Shown here: piece by piece, positions 38,405-47,517 of the stretch | Position numbering within the stretch: the first letter of the stretch is position 1 | Layout: every line of letters starts with the position of its first letter | Assembly (NCBI RefSeq): GCF_020075495.1 | Contig: NZ_JABYQT010000004.1 | Coordinates: 124,001 to 188,000, forward strand | Direction of reading: 5' to 3' | Origin: Vreelandella aquamarina | GTDB taxonomy: Bacteria > Pseudomonadota > Gammaproteobacteria > Pseudomonadales > Halomonadaceae | Length of the DNA: 64,000 bases | Notes under the pieces: model-generated | Seen by the model: the letters and a program-made list of their open reading frames with translations, nothing else | What the model was told of the DNA's origin: nothing | Database searches by the model: none | Made by a program: the position numbers and the translations under genes

Positions 38405-39519
38405 CAGTAGCGCCCCGCTTTCTGGTAGCGGCGGCGCATGCGCAGGCGGACCATTTCGGCCAGAGTGTTGACCAGAAACGTGAAGATGAACAGCACCAGC
38501 GCGGCGAGTATCAGGTAGCGATAGGTCAGCCCGCCGGGCGAGGCTTCGGGCAGCTCGATGGCGATGGCTGCGGCCATCGAACGCATTCCCTCGAAGGGGC
38601 TGGCGCTGAACAGGGCGGTATTACCGCTGGCCATCAGCACGATCATGGTTTCCCCCACGGCGCGCCCGGCGCCAATCATCACCGCCGAAAAGATGCTGGG
38701 CCCGGCCGCGGGTAGTGCGACCTTCCATAGTGCCTGCCAACGGCTGGCGCCGAGCGCCTGTGCGCCTTCCATCAGTGCATGGGGCACATCGGCGAGTGCA
38801 TCCTCGGCAAGCGCATAAATACTGGGGATGACGGCAAACCCCATGGCGATGCCCACGACCAGCGCATTACGCGTGGCGTAATCCAGCCCCCAGCGCTGTT
38901 CCAGCCACTGGCGAAGGTCGCCACCGGGTAGCATGGTTTCCAGCAGCGGGGCGAGCCACAGTGCCAGCATCAGCATGCCGGCAAGCCAGGGCACCAGCCA
39001 CAAGCCGGCCCAGGAGAGCGGCAGGCCCTGGCGCAGGCGCGAGGAGAGCAGGTGCCAGAGAACCCCGGCCAGCCCTGCGCTCAGCGGCAGCCACACCAGC
39101 ACCACCAGCGTACTGGCCAGATGACGCTCTACCCAGGGCGCCAGCACCAGGCCGGCAATAAACCCGATGACCACACCGGGGATGGCTTCCATCATTTCAA
39201 GCGCAGGCTTGATACGGCTACGCAGGCGTGCCGACATGAACAGGGCTGAATACATGGCTGCTCCCAGCGCAATCGGCAGGGCAAACAGCATGGCGGCAAG
39301 GGCGGCCTTCAGCGTGCCCCAGGCCAGCGGTGACAGCTTGACCAGCGCAAACGTCTGATCAAGGCCCAGCAGCGGCAGGGTTTCCCAGACGAGAAAGACG
39401 CCGATGGCCAGAATGGCCAGCAGCACGCCGATACCGCCGGCGGTAATCAATCCGGTGGCAATACGGTTTTTGAGCTGGCGTAGCGGCTGATGAGAAACCG
39501 GCGCGCGTGGTGGGATCAT
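38404..39519 (-). CDS. pstC: Phosphate ABC transporter permease PstC
   Basis: 371 residues, with membrane segments and the permease loop MEGAQALGASRWQALWKVAL. It is shorter than the large PstC proteins of many pseudomonads. The ATG at 39519 has only a weak GAAG site, while a strong AAGGAGAG 45 bp upstream serves a 12-codon open frame ending just before it. An in-frame stop lies seven codons upstream, so no longer start exists. Confidence 0.92.
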   Translation of the reverse strand: MIPPRAPVSHQPLRQLKNRIATGLITAGGIGVLLAILAIGVFLVWETLPLLGLDQTFALVKLSPLAWGTLKAALAAMLFALPIALGAAMYSALFMSARLRSRIKPALEMMEAIPGVVIGFIAGLVLAPWVERHLASTLVVLVWLPLSAGLAGVLWHLLSSRLRQGLPLSWAGLWLVPWLAGMLMLALWLAPLLETMLPGGDLRQWLEQRWGLDYATRNALVVGIAMGFAVIPSIYALAEDALADVPHALMEGAQALGASRWQALWKVALPAAGPSIFSAVMIGAGRAVGETMIVLMASGNTALFSASPFEGMRSMAAAIAIELPEASPGGLTYRYLILAALVLFIFTFLVNTLAEMVRLRMRRRYQKAGRY

Positions 39520-39526
39520 GGCAACT

Positions 39527-39565
39527 TCATAGCGGGGTCACAGGCGTCACGACCATCGTCTGCAT
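39527..39565 (-). CDS. Possible 12-residue leader peptide before pstC
   Basis: ATG at 39565 with AAGGAGAG at 39571-39578 (5-nt spacing) encodes MQTMVVTPVTPL and stops 7 nt before the pstC ATG, in a different frame. The strong ribosome site suggests that it is translated and that pstC starts by re-initiation. No similarity known. Confidence 0.35.
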   Translation of the reverse strand: MQTMVVTPVTPL

Positions 39566-39583
39566 AAGAACTCTCCTTACTCT

Positions 39584-39601
39584 ACATCACTTTTATGACA
39601 G
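39584..39601 (-). promoter_or_regulatory. Pho box upstream of pstC
   Basis: On the minus strand CTGTCAT-AAAA-GTGATGT fits the 7-4-7 Pho box: first half perfect, second half partly. It lies in the pstS-pstC gap, so pstCAB-phoU may have its own PhoB-controlled promoter. Confidence 0.6.
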
Positions 39602-39616
39602 TTAGATGATGGTGAT

Positions 39617-40567
39617 TTACCAGGCAAGCTGGGTGGCAAGCTCGCTTTCAGGTAGCGGTACGAAACCGGCGGCGCGCGCAATCTGCTGGCCCTCCTCGGA
39701 GAGGATAAGGGACAAGAAAGCCTGGTCGGCAGGCGGCAGCGACTCGCCTGGCGGCAGGTTCACATACAGGTAGAGGTCGCGCGCCAGCGGATACTCGTTG
39801 CGCTGTATGGTCTGCTCGGTAGGGGCGATTTCAGCCCCATCCTGAGTGATCAGGCGCAGCGCGTGAACCATGGGTGTCAGATGGTTGTAGCCGGCGTAGC
39901 CCATGGCGCTGGGTGACTCGCCCACCGCAGCGACTACCGCCGACGAACCCGGATGTTCGCTGATGTCCGGCCGAAAATGGCCGCCGCACAATACTTCTGC
40001 CTGAAACAGCCCGTGGGTTCCCGAGGCCAGGTTGCGCCCATGCAGAGCGATATGCCCGTAAGGCCAGTCACGGGTCGCAGGCAGCTCTTCCCAGCGGTGA
40101 ATGGGCGTGCTGGCGCCACAGGCCTGATCGGTGGAAAAGATGGCATCGGCCTGCTGGCGGGTAATGGCGTTCAGCGGGTTATGGCGATGCACCACCAGCA
40201 CCAGGGCATCCTTGGCGACTCTCAGCGCCAGCGGCGGATAGCCGTAGCGGTCGATGAATGCCTGGCGCTCCGCTTCATTCATGGGCCGCGACATGGGGCC
40301 CAGGCGAGTGGTGCCAGCGGTCAGGGCCGGTGGAACGCTTGCCGAGCCAGTTGCCTGAAACTGTACGCTGACTTCCGGGTAGCGGTTGGTCAGCGCTTCT
40401 GCCCAACGCAGCGTCAGACCCGCCATGGTATCCGAGCCGATGGCGCTGAGCGTACCGCTGATGGGTTGTGGTTGCCCAAAGGCCATGGATGCGCATAGCA
40501 TGAGCGCCACGGCGAGAGCAGCGCGCCAGCGAAAGGCCCGGCTGCGTGGTAAACCGATACGCTTCAA
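39617..40567 (-). CDS. pstS: Phosphate ABC transporter substrate-binding protein PstS
   Basis: 316 residues from a TTG start at 40567, which follows GAGGAG at 6 nt; an upstream ATG at 40657 lacks such a site. Signal peptide (ALAVALMLCASMAFG), then SAIGSDTMAGLTLRWAEAL and GSASVPPALTAGTTRLGPMS, the phosphate-binding loop region of PstS-like proteins. Captures phosphate in the periplasm for PstCAB. Confidence 0.9.
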   Translation of the reverse strand: MKRIGLPRSRAFRWRAALAVALMLCASMAFGQPQPISGTLSAIGSDTMAGLTLRWAEALTNRYPEVSVQFQATGSASVPPALTAGTTRLGPMSRPMNEAERQAFIDRYGYPPLALRVAKDALVLVVHRHNPLNAITRQQADAIFSTDQACGASTPIHRWEELPATRDWPYGHIALHGRNLASGTHGLFQAEVLCGGHFRPDISEHPGSSAVVAAVGESPSAMGYAGYNHLTPMVHALRLITQDGAEIAPTEQTIQRNEYPLARDLYLYVNLPPGESLPPADQAFLSLILSEEGQQIARAAGFVPLPESELATQLAW

Positions 40568-40655
40568 ACGTTTCTCCTCGTATGCTTGATCTGGCGCCCT
40601 TATAATATTGCGATGCAGCAGTACCACAACAATAAACCTTTTAAGCGACCGACTC

Positions 40656-41069
40656 ATGACACTCTTGGAAACCGATCTGGACGATGCCCCGGCCCCTCAA
40701 GGCCAACTCACCCTGAAATTGCTGGCTTCTCGACAGGATACCAATCTTTACGGCGATATTCCGGGCGGTTGGCTGATCAATCACATGGACCAGTCCGCCG
40801 AGCTTGCCGCAGGACGCGAGGCCGGCGGGCGCACGGCAACCGTGGCCATCGAGTCGATGGATTTCTTGAGTCCGGTACGCGTGGGGTCGATGGTGAGCGT
40901 CTATACCCAGGTACAGGAGATTGGGCACAGCTCGATCAGGATCATTGTGGAGGTGTGGGTGCGCCCGCCCCATGCTCGACGCCTTGAAGAGCGCCAGAAA
41001 GTGACCGAGGCGCGTTTCGTGCGAGTGGCGCTGGACGACAATGGCCGCATCCGCGCCGTTCACGGCTGA
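40656..41069 (+). CDS. Acyl-CoA thioesterase, YciA-like hotdog family
   Basis: 137 residues with the hotdog pattern DTNLYGDIPGGWLINHMDQS, then TVAIESMDFLSPVRVG and SIRIIVEVWVR. The Asp in MDQSAEL is the family catalytic residue. Hydrolyses acyl-CoA thioesters; chain length not predictable. Ribosome site weak. Divergent from pstS. Confidence 0.88.
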   Translation: MTLLETDLDDAPAPQGQLTLKLLASRQDTNLYGDIPGGWLINHMDQSAELAAGREAGGRTATVAIESMDFLSPVRVGSMVSVYTQVQEIGHSSIRIIVEVWVRPPHARRLEERQKVTEARFVRVALDDNGRIRAVHG

Positions 41070-41090
41070 TGGAACCAGGGCATCCAGCAC

Positions 41091-41122
41091 GCCGACAGGG
41101 GCGCCTGAGCGCCCCTGTCGGC
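41091..41122. terminator. GC-rich hairpin between thioesterase and TRAP genes
   Basis: Perfect 14-bp stem (41091-41104 with 41109-41122) and loop CTGA, between two convergent genes. No T-run follows on either strand, so it may act as a weak or Rho-assisted terminator. Confidence 0.6.
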
Positions 41123-41143
41123 ATCGGTCGAAAGGAATAGGCC

Positions 41144-42232
41144 TTAACCGGTGACCTGTTCGCGACCCTTGAAGTAGGCATACTCGCCGATATCGCTGAA
41201 CGGGCGCATCACCTGCTGGAACGCCGAGTAGGATTCATACACACGGCGGGAGTCCTCATCGCTTTCCACCTGGCGCTGAATCACGTTCTGCGACGACTCG
41301 TAAAGCGCCTGAATCACGTCTTCGGGCAGCTCGCGCAGTTGCACACCGTGCTCGTCGACCAGGGTTTCGAGCGCCTGGGCATTGCGGTAGGCGAACTCGG
41401 TGAACATCGCCAGGTTGGAGGCACGTGCCGCTTCGCGGATGACGTCCTGTAGATCTTCCGGCAGCGCGTTCCAGGCGTCCATGTTGATCATGGTCTCGAC
41501 GGTGGCCGTCGGCTCGTTCCACACCGTGGTGTAGTAGTAGTCGGCCACCTGGTGCAGGCCAAACGCCATGTCGTTGTAGGGGCCTACCCAGTCGGCGGCG
41601 TCCAGCACGCCGGTCTGCAGCGAGGTGAAGATCTCAGACCCCGGCAGGTTGACGGTGCTGACGCCGATGCCGTTCATGGCTTCCCCGGCCAGGCCCGGAA
41701 GACGCAGTTTCAGGCCCTGCATGTCGGCAAGGGAATTGATCTCTTTCTTGAACCAGCCGGCCATCTGCGGGCCGGTATTGCCCACGGCAAACGGCTTGAG
41801 ATTGTGCTTGGCGTAGATCTCGTCCCACAGCTCCTGACCACCGCCGTGATACAGCCACGCATTCATCTCGGTGGTGGTCATGCCGAAGGGCACGGCGGTA
41901 AAGAACTGCGCTGCCGCTACCTTGCCACGCCAGTAGTAGGGCGTGGAGTGGCCCATTTCAGCGGTGCCCGCGGCAACGGCGTCAAAGACTTCCAGAGCGG
42001 GCACCAGCTCGCCGGCGCCGTGTACGCGAATGGTCATCCGACCGTTCGAGAGCTGCTCGACGCGCTTGGCAAAGTCGTTGGCGCCGGTACCCAGCGCCGG
42101 GAAGTTTTTCGGCCAGGACGTGACCATGTCCCAGGTATAGGTTTCTTGCGCGTGGGCGCTGCTGACGAAAGGCGCGGCGGCGACACCGGCGGCACCCAGG
42201 CCGGCGGTTTTCAAAAATTGGCGGCGTTGCAT
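41144..42232 (-). CDS. TRAP transporter substrate-binding protein (DctP family) with Tat-type signal
   Basis: About 362 residues. N-terminus MQRRQFLKTAGLGAAG has a twin-arginine motif, cleaved after SAHA. The mature part has TWDMVTSWPKNFPALGTGAN and a late NMDAWNALPEDLQDVI, typical of DctP-family periplasmic receptors for TRAP carriers. Start is ATG 42232 or 42241. No dctQ or dctM gene is next to it, so the partner permease must lie elsewhere. Confidence 0.88.
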   Translation of the reverse strand: MQRRQFLKTAGLGAAGVAAAPFVSSAHAQETYTWDMVTSWPKNFPALGTGANDFAKRVEQLSNGRMTIRVHGAGELVPALEVFDAVAAGTAEMGHSTPYYWRGKVAAAQFFTAVPFGMTTTEMNAWLYHGGGQELWDEIYAKHNLKPFAVGNTGPQMAGWFKKEINSLADMQGLKLRLPGLAGEAMNGIGVSTVNLPGSEIFTSLQTGVLDAADWVGPYNDMAFGLHQVADYYYTTVWNEPTATVETMINMDAWNALPEDLQDVIREAARASNLAMFTEFAYRNAQALETLVDEHGVQLRELPEDVIQALYESSQNVIQRQVESDEDSRRVYESYSAFQQVMRPFSDIGEYAYFKGREQVTG

Positions 42233-42354
42233 GGCGGGCATAACTCCGAGAAAGCATGATTTTTGTGTAATTGCACGTGAGCGCAAGTGTCCGCCCGTCA
42301 GTATGCGCTAATCATGTTTTATTGGGCAAGCCGCTCCCCGCCCCGCAGGTAGCG

Positions 42355-44553
42355 CTAGAGCGGTGTCAGCTTGGCAAACCCAAGCACCAGCCACTTGACC
42401 CCCTCACCCTCGAAACTCACCTGCACGCGAGCTCGGGCACCTTCGCCTTCGGCATTGAGGATCACCCCTTCGCCAAACACCGGATGATCCACGCGCTGGC
42501 CAACGTGCAGCGCCGGCAGGTCGCCATCGCTCTCGACGCTCTGCTGGGCAAAGCTCGTTCGCGCCGCTGTCACCGGGCGGGAGATATGCCCGCGCAGGCG
42601 CACTTCTTCAAGCAGGTGCGGCGGCAGCTCGCGCAGAAAGCGCGATGGCCGGGGAAAGACTTCCTTGCCGTGCAGGCGACGGGTTTCGGCGTGGGTCAGG
42701 TAAAGCTTCTGCATGGCGCGGGTCACGCCCACGTAGCATAGCCGGCGCTCCTCTTCGAGCCGCCCCGGCTCCTCGATCGACATCTTGTGCGGGAACAGAC
42801 CCTCCTCCACCCCGGCGATAAACACTACCGGAAACTCCAGCCCCTTGGCGGAGTGCAGCGTCATCAGTTGCACGCTGTCCTCGAACTCCTCGGCTTCATG
42901 GTCGCCGGCGTTGAGCGCCGCTTCGGAAAGAAAGGCCTCGAGTGCCGCCATGCCCTCACCCGCTTCGGGAGTTTCAAAGGCATCGCCCTGGGTGAAGGCG
43001 CGCGCGGCGGTGACCAGCTCCTCGAGGTTTTCCACCCGTGCCTGGCCCTTTTCGCCGCGCTCGCTCTTGTGATGCTCGATCAGTCCGGTGTGCTCGGTGA
43101 CATGATCGATGATTTCATGCAGCGTCAGGCCCGCGGCATCGTTGTCGAGCTGCTCGATCAGGTTGGCGAAGGTCTGCACGGCGTTGGCGGCGCGGCCTTT
43201 CAGCGTGCCATCGCCCAGCGCATCATGCAGCGCCTGCCATAGTGAAATGCTCTGTTCGCGGGCGCGCAGACGGAGAATCTCCACGGTGCGCGTGCCGATA
43301 CCGCGGGTAGGCACGTTGATCACCCGCTCAAGGGAAGCGTCGTCGTCGCGGTTGAGCAGCAGGCGCAGGTAAGCCAGGGCGTTCTTGATTTCCAGGCGTT
43401 CGTAGAAGCGGTGCCCGCCGTAAATGCGGTAGGGCATCCCCTGGCGGATCAGGGTCTCCTCTAGAAGCCGGGACTGGGCGTTGGAGCGGTAGAGAATCGC
43501 GATATCGCGCCGGTTGACGCCTTCATCGACCTTCTCCTTGATGGTATCGACGATATAGCGTGCCTCTTCCAGGTCGTTGAACCCGGCGTAGACCGAGATC
43601 GGCTCTCCCTCGATGCCGTCGGTCCACAGGTTCTTGCCCAGCCGTTCGCTGTTATGGCTGATCAGGGCGTTGGCCGCATCCAGAATGGCGCTGGTCGAGC
43701 GGTAGTTCTGCTCCAGGCGCACGATATGGGTCTGAGGGAACTCCTCTTCGAAGCGGCGGATGTTCTCGACCTTGGCGCCCCGCCAGCCGTAGATCGACTG
43801 GTCGTCGTCGCCCACGGCGGTCATGGGCGTCTGCATGCCGGTCAAGAGCTTCAGCCAGGCGTACTGCAGGGTATTGGTATCCTGAAACTCATCCACCAGC
43901 ACGTGGCCGAAGCGTTCGCGGTAGTGGTTCAGAAGCGGCGGGTTGTCGCGCAGCAGCTCCAGGCTTCGAAGCAGCAGCTCGCCGAAATCCACCAGGCCGC
44001 CGCGCTCACAGGTCAGCTGGTAGCGCTCGTAAAGCTCGACCATCTGCGCCATGTAGCCATCGCCATCCACATTGACCTGATGAGGGCGCAGGCCTTCTTC
44101 CTTGCAGCCACCGATGAAGGCCTGCACTTGGCGTGGCGGGTAGCGCTCGTCGTCGATCGAGTAGTCTTTGAGCAGCCGTTTGATCAGCCGCAGCTGGTCG
44201 TCGGAATCGATGATCTGGAAATTCTGCGGCAGGCGCGCATCCTGCCAGTGGGTGCGCAGCAGGCGGTGGGCAATCGAGTGAAAGGTGCCCACCCAGACGT
44301 GGCGCATGGAGATGCCCAGCAGCGCCTCCAGACGCGTGCGCATCTCGCGGGCGGCCTTGTTGGTGAAGGTAACCGCCAGCAGCGCGTAGGGCGAGAGGCC
44401 TTCGGCATGCATCAGCCAGGCGATACGATGTACCAGCACCCGGGTTTTACCCGAGCCGGCACCGGCCAGGACGAGAAGATTGCCCTGGGGGGCGCTGACC
44501 GCCTCGCGCTGGGCGGTGTTGAGCTGATCGAGTATCGCCGTGACGTCGTCCAT
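42355..44553 (-). CDS. uvrD: DNA helicase II UvrD
   Basis: 732-residue SF1 helicase for mismatch and excision repair. Walker A GAGSGKT (31-37), motif II VDEFQDTN, motif IV region YGWRGAKVENI, VTRAMQKLYLTHAETRR near the C-terminus, and a C-terminal Tudor-like tail (VFGEGVILN). Typical length. Confidence 0.97.
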   Translation of the reverse strand: MDDVTAILDQLNTAQREAVSAPQGNLLVLAGAGSGKTRVLVHRIAWLMHAEGLSPYALLAVTFTNKAAREMRTRLEALLGISMRHVWVGTFHSIAHRLLRTHWQDARLPQNFQIIDSDDQLRLIKRLLKDYSIDDERYPPRQVQAFIGGCKEEGLRPHQVNVDGDGYMAQMVELYERYQLTCERGGLVDFGELLLRSLELLRDNPPLLNHYRERFGHVLVDEFQDTNTLQYAWLKLLTGMQTPMTAVGDDDQSIYGWRGAKVENIRRFEEEFPQTHIVRLEQNYRSTSAILDAANALISHNSERLGKNLWTDGIEGEPISVYAGFNDLEEARYIVDTIKEKVDEGVNRRDIAILYRSNAQSRLLEETLIRQGMPYRIYGGHRFYERLEIKNALAYLRLLLNRDDDASLERVINVPTRGIGTRTVEILRLRAREQSISLWQALHDALGDGTLKGRAANAVQTFANLIEQLDNDAAGLTLHEIIDHVTEHTGLIEHHKSERGEKGQARVENLEELVTAARAFTQGDAFETPEAGEGMAALEAFLSEAALNAGDHEAEEFEDSVQLMTLHSAKGLEFPVVFIAGVEEGLFPHKMSIEEPGRLEEERRLCYVGVTRAMQKLYLTHAETRRLHGKEVFPRPSRFLRELPPHLLEEVRLRGHISRPVTAARTSFAQQSVESDGDLPALHVGQRVDHPVFGEGVILNAEGEGARARVQVSFEGEGVKWLVLGFAKLTPL

Positions 44554-44653
44554 AAAAGCCGCTGCCGGATCGAAAATGGGCGCTTAGTCTAGCACAGCAA
44601 GCACACTGGCTGTGCATACAGGCGTTCACTTTGAGCCGCGGGCGGTGCAGCGA

Positions 44654-45508
44654 TCAGTTCTCTTCGGGGTAGCGCAGCGTATTGAGACTCTTCTTCACCG
44701 CCTTGAGCTGTTCGGCAAGCTTGGGCCCGCGAGTCTTGGCAACGCCCACGGCCAGCACATCGATCAGCACCAGATGAGCTATGCGTGAACTGAGCGGCGT
44801 GTAGATCTCGGTATCTTCGTGAACATCGATATACAGCGGCAGGCTGACCTCTTCGGCCAGCGGCGAGCCGCTGGGGCACAGGCCGATGACCGTGGCGCCC
44901 GCTTCACGGGCCAGGCGCACGCTGGCCACCAGCGCCTTGGTACGCCCGGTCTGGGAGATGGCTACCACCACGTCGCCCTCTTTCAGGGTCACCGCCGACA
45001 TGTTCTGCATGTGCGGGTCGGCGTAGGCAGAGGTGGAGATCTGCAGGCGAAAGAACTTGTGCTGGGCGTCGAAGGCCACCGCACCCGAGGCCCCGAAACC
45101 GTAGAACTCCACCCGATTGGCCATGGCCAGGGCGTTCACCGCCCGGCCGAGTGCATCGTTGTCGAGCCGGTCGCGTACGGAAAGCAAGGTGCCCACGGTA
45201 GAGTCGAAGATACTGTGGGAAAACTCCGCCACCGAGTCGCTGTCGTTCATCGAGAACTGGGCAAACTGGCTGCCGGAGGCCAGCATCTGCGCCAGCTGCA
45301 GCTTGAAATCCTGAAAGCCGTTGCAGCCCAGTGCCCGGCAGAACCGCACCACGGTCGGCTCGCTCACGCCCGCCTCGGTGGCCAGGTCCACGATACGCAT
45401 GTGGATGACTTCGTCGGGATTGCGCAGTACAAACCGCGCTACCTTCTGCTCGGAGCGGCGAAAGTGCTCCATGCGGCGTCTCATTTCATCGAACAGGGCG
45501 CGACTCAC
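44654..45508 (-). CDS. hexR: RpiR family transcriptional regulator HexR
   Basis: 284 residues: an N-terminal RpiR HTH (VSEPTVVRFCRALGCNGFQD) and a C-terminal SIS sugar-phosphate domain (YGFGASGAVAFDAQHKF). HexR senses KDPG and represses Entner-Doudoroff and central carbon genes. No zwf or edd gene is in the window. Confidence 0.88.
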   Translation of the reverse strand: MSRALFDEMRRRMEHFRRSEQKVARFVLRNPDEVIHMRIVDLATEAGVSEPTVVRFCRALGCNGFQDFKLQLAQMLASGSQFAQFSMNDSDSVAEFSHSIFDSTVGTLLSVRDRLDNDALGRAVNALAMANRVEFYGFGASGAVAFDAQHKFFRLQISTSAYADPHMQNMSAVTLKEGDVVVAISQTGRTKALVASVRLAREAGATVIGLCPSGSPLAEEVSLPLYIDVHEDTEIYTPLSSRIAHLVLIDVLAVGVAKTRGPKLAEQLKAVKKSLNTLRYPEEN

Positions 45509-45751
45509 GATAAGCTCCTCGTTTGTTCTGCCGCTACCACGGCGTTTGCCTCAGTATGCCTGAGGAGTGGCGAAAATGGGCAGTGAAACCCGTACCGCTC
45601 AAGCGTTTAAAGTGCGTTGGGGTATCTCTTCCTGTTTCGTCATCATTTTGTCAAGTAGGTTATAGTAAGAAGTGAAGTGCCGCACTGCATCATTTGATAG
45701 CGTCACGGATGCAGGTGGACGAAGGCATATTCACCTGGAGGCACGTCGATC

Positions 45752-45970
45752 ATGAAAAACGTCGAACGAATCACCTCGGTAAAAAGCGAGCTTTTGGACA
45801 TCTTCATGAGCATGGAAGTCGTCGAGCATGTTCAGCGCCAGCGTAGCGCCGCCCAGCGCAACCTGAGAGCGCGGCGAGGAATAGAACTGCATCGGGAATT
45901 TCAGAAGTTGTCGCGGGATATCGCTCCCTTGCCTGATGAAGAAGAGCCGCAAGAGAGCGAGTTGCACTAG
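45752..45970 (+). CDS. Small hypothetical protein, charged, 72 residues
   Basis: 72 residues, charged, with a basic middle (RQRSAAQRNLRARRGIELHR) and an acidic tail. It vaguely recalls PA3496-type envelope-related small proteins, but I cannot claim it. GGAGG ribosome site supports translation. Divergent from hexR and followed by a hairpin. Confidence 0.7.
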   Translation: MKNVERITSVKSELLDIFMSMEVVEHVQRQRSAAQRNLRARRGIELHREFQKLSRDIAPLPDEEEPQESELH

Positions 45971-45991
45971 CCGGAAGCTGCTGGCCATACG

Positions 45992-46013
45992 TGCCCTGCC
46001 GTTTGGCAGGGCA
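45992..46013. terminator. Hairpin between small protein gene and NSS transporter gene
   Basis: Nine-pair stem TGCCCTGCC (45992-46000) with GGCAGGGCA (46005-46013) and loop GTTT, between convergent genes. No T-run, so termination strength is uncertain. Confidence 0.5.
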
Positions 46014-46022
46014 AGGTGCGGT

Positions 46023-47366
46023 TTAGATCAAGCCGGTTAGAAAGACCACAATGACACCCAGTGGAGCGACATACTTCGCGAGCAGGTTCCACAGGGTGAA
46101 GTCATAGATATCCAAGCGAAGTTCCTTGCGCGCTTCTTCCTTGTCCAGGCAGAGCGAGAAGAAGATGATCGCGCCAAGTCCCGTCAACGGCAGCAATATC
46201 TTGCTGGTGAAGGTATCGAGGAAGTCAAAGATATTGAGGCCGAACAGCAGTACATCGGACCAGACATTGAATGACAGTAGGGCGGCCACCCCGAGTAACC
46301 ACACCGCGATGGCACTTACCAGCGTTGCGCCAATCCGGCTCAAGGACGTGCGCTCTTCCAGCGTTTCAACGACTGGCTCCAGCAGTGAAATCGCAGAGGT
46401 CAGTGCCGCAAACGTCAGCAGCAAGAAGAACATCAGACCAAGAATCGTGCCGCCGGACATGTTGCCAAACGCCAGAGGCAGGGTAATGAAGATCAAGCCT
46501 GGGCCTTCACTTGCACTTAACCCGTTGGCGAATACGATCGGGAAGATCGCAAGGCCCGCCAGCAGGGCAATCGCCGTATCCAGAATGATAACGGTACGCG
46601 CGGTGCTGATCAGATTGACGTCTTCGCCCAGATAAGAGCCATAGGCCATCATGATGCCCATCCCCAAAGAGAGGGTAAAGAAGGCCTGACCCATGGCAGC
46701 AAGCACAACACCACCATTCAGCGCCTCCCAGTCAGGGCTGAACATGAAACTCAGTGCTTCACCAAAGTAGCCACTTGCTATGCCATAGCCAACCAGAATC
46801 AAGAGAAGAACGATCAGCGCGGGCATCAGGATACGTGACGCTGCTTCAAGCCCCTTGGTGACGCCACGTGCCACGATCCCGATGACCAGCAGCATGAAAG
46901 CGGTATGCCAAATGAGCAGCGTTTTAGGACTGTCCAGCAGATCGCCGAAGATAGCGCCCACCGTATCGGCATCCTGACCGTCGAATGTGCCAATCACCGA
47001 GCCCAGCGTATAGTTGAGCGACCAGCCGCCGATCACACTGTAAAAAGAGAGAATCAGAAATGCAGCCAAGACGCCGCTGATGCCAATCGATGCCCACGCG
47101 CGCGCGCGACCGTGGCTGCTGGCGAGCTCTGCCATGGTATTGATCGGGTTTTTCTGGCCTCGGCGGCCAATCATCCACTCCGCCACCAGAATGGGCAGGC
47201 CCACCAGAGTTACACACGCCAGATAGACCAGCACGAAGGCAGCACCGCCGCTTTCGCCTGTCATGTACGAAAAGCGCCAGATATTCCCCAAGCCTACTGC
47301 CGATCCCGCAGCAGCCAGCACAAAGCCCATCTTCGATGACCATTGTGCATGTGCAAGCTTTGCCAT
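46023..47366 (-). CDS. Sodium-dependent transporter, NSS family
   Basis: 447 residues with about eleven membrane segments. The start WSSKMGFVLAAAGSAVGLGN and GNIWRFSYMTGESGGAAFV are hallmarks of the neurotransmitter:sodium symporter family. Imports amino acids or related molecules with sodium, fitting a salt-tolerant host. Substrate unknown. Confidence 0.94.
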   Translation of the reverse strand: MAKLAHAQWSSKMGFVLAAAGSAVGLGNIWRFSYMTGESGGAAFVLVYLACVTLVGLPILVAEWMIGRRGQKNPINTMAELASSHGRARAWASIGISGVLAAFLILSFYSVIGGWSLNYTLGSVIGTFDGQDADTVGAIFGDLLDSPKTLLIWHTAFMLLVIGIVARGVTKGLEAASRILMPALIVLLLILVGYGIASGYFGEALSFMFSPDWEALNGGVVLAAMGQAFFTLSLGMGIMMAYGSYLGEDVNLISTARTVIILDTAIALLAGLAIFPIVFANGLSASEGPGLIFITLPLAFGNMSGGTILGLMFFLLLTFAALTSAISLLEPVVETLEERTSLSRIGATLVSAIAVWLLGVAALLSFNVWSDVLLFGLNIFDFLDTFTSKILLPLTGLGAIIFFSLCLDKEEARKELRLDIYDFTLWNLLAKYVAPLGVIVVFLTGLI

Positions 47367-47517
47367 ACATCACCTACAAGTTAGTTAGATTGTAATAAGT
47401 CGCTATGCGCCCCATTTACGCATGTTCGATAGGCGCAGAGAGCCTGTGCTTATCGAAAGTATGCGCAATTTATCCGATCAGGCGAGCCCGTGCCAGTTAG
47501 GTTCGATCAACGTTAAG

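Noticed and set aside
40643..40660. Possible Pho box (GTGTCAT-GAGT-CGGTCGC) upstream of pstS
   Set aside because: The second half matches the consensus at only about four of seven positions and lies over the thioesterase start, so it was not listed as a feature.
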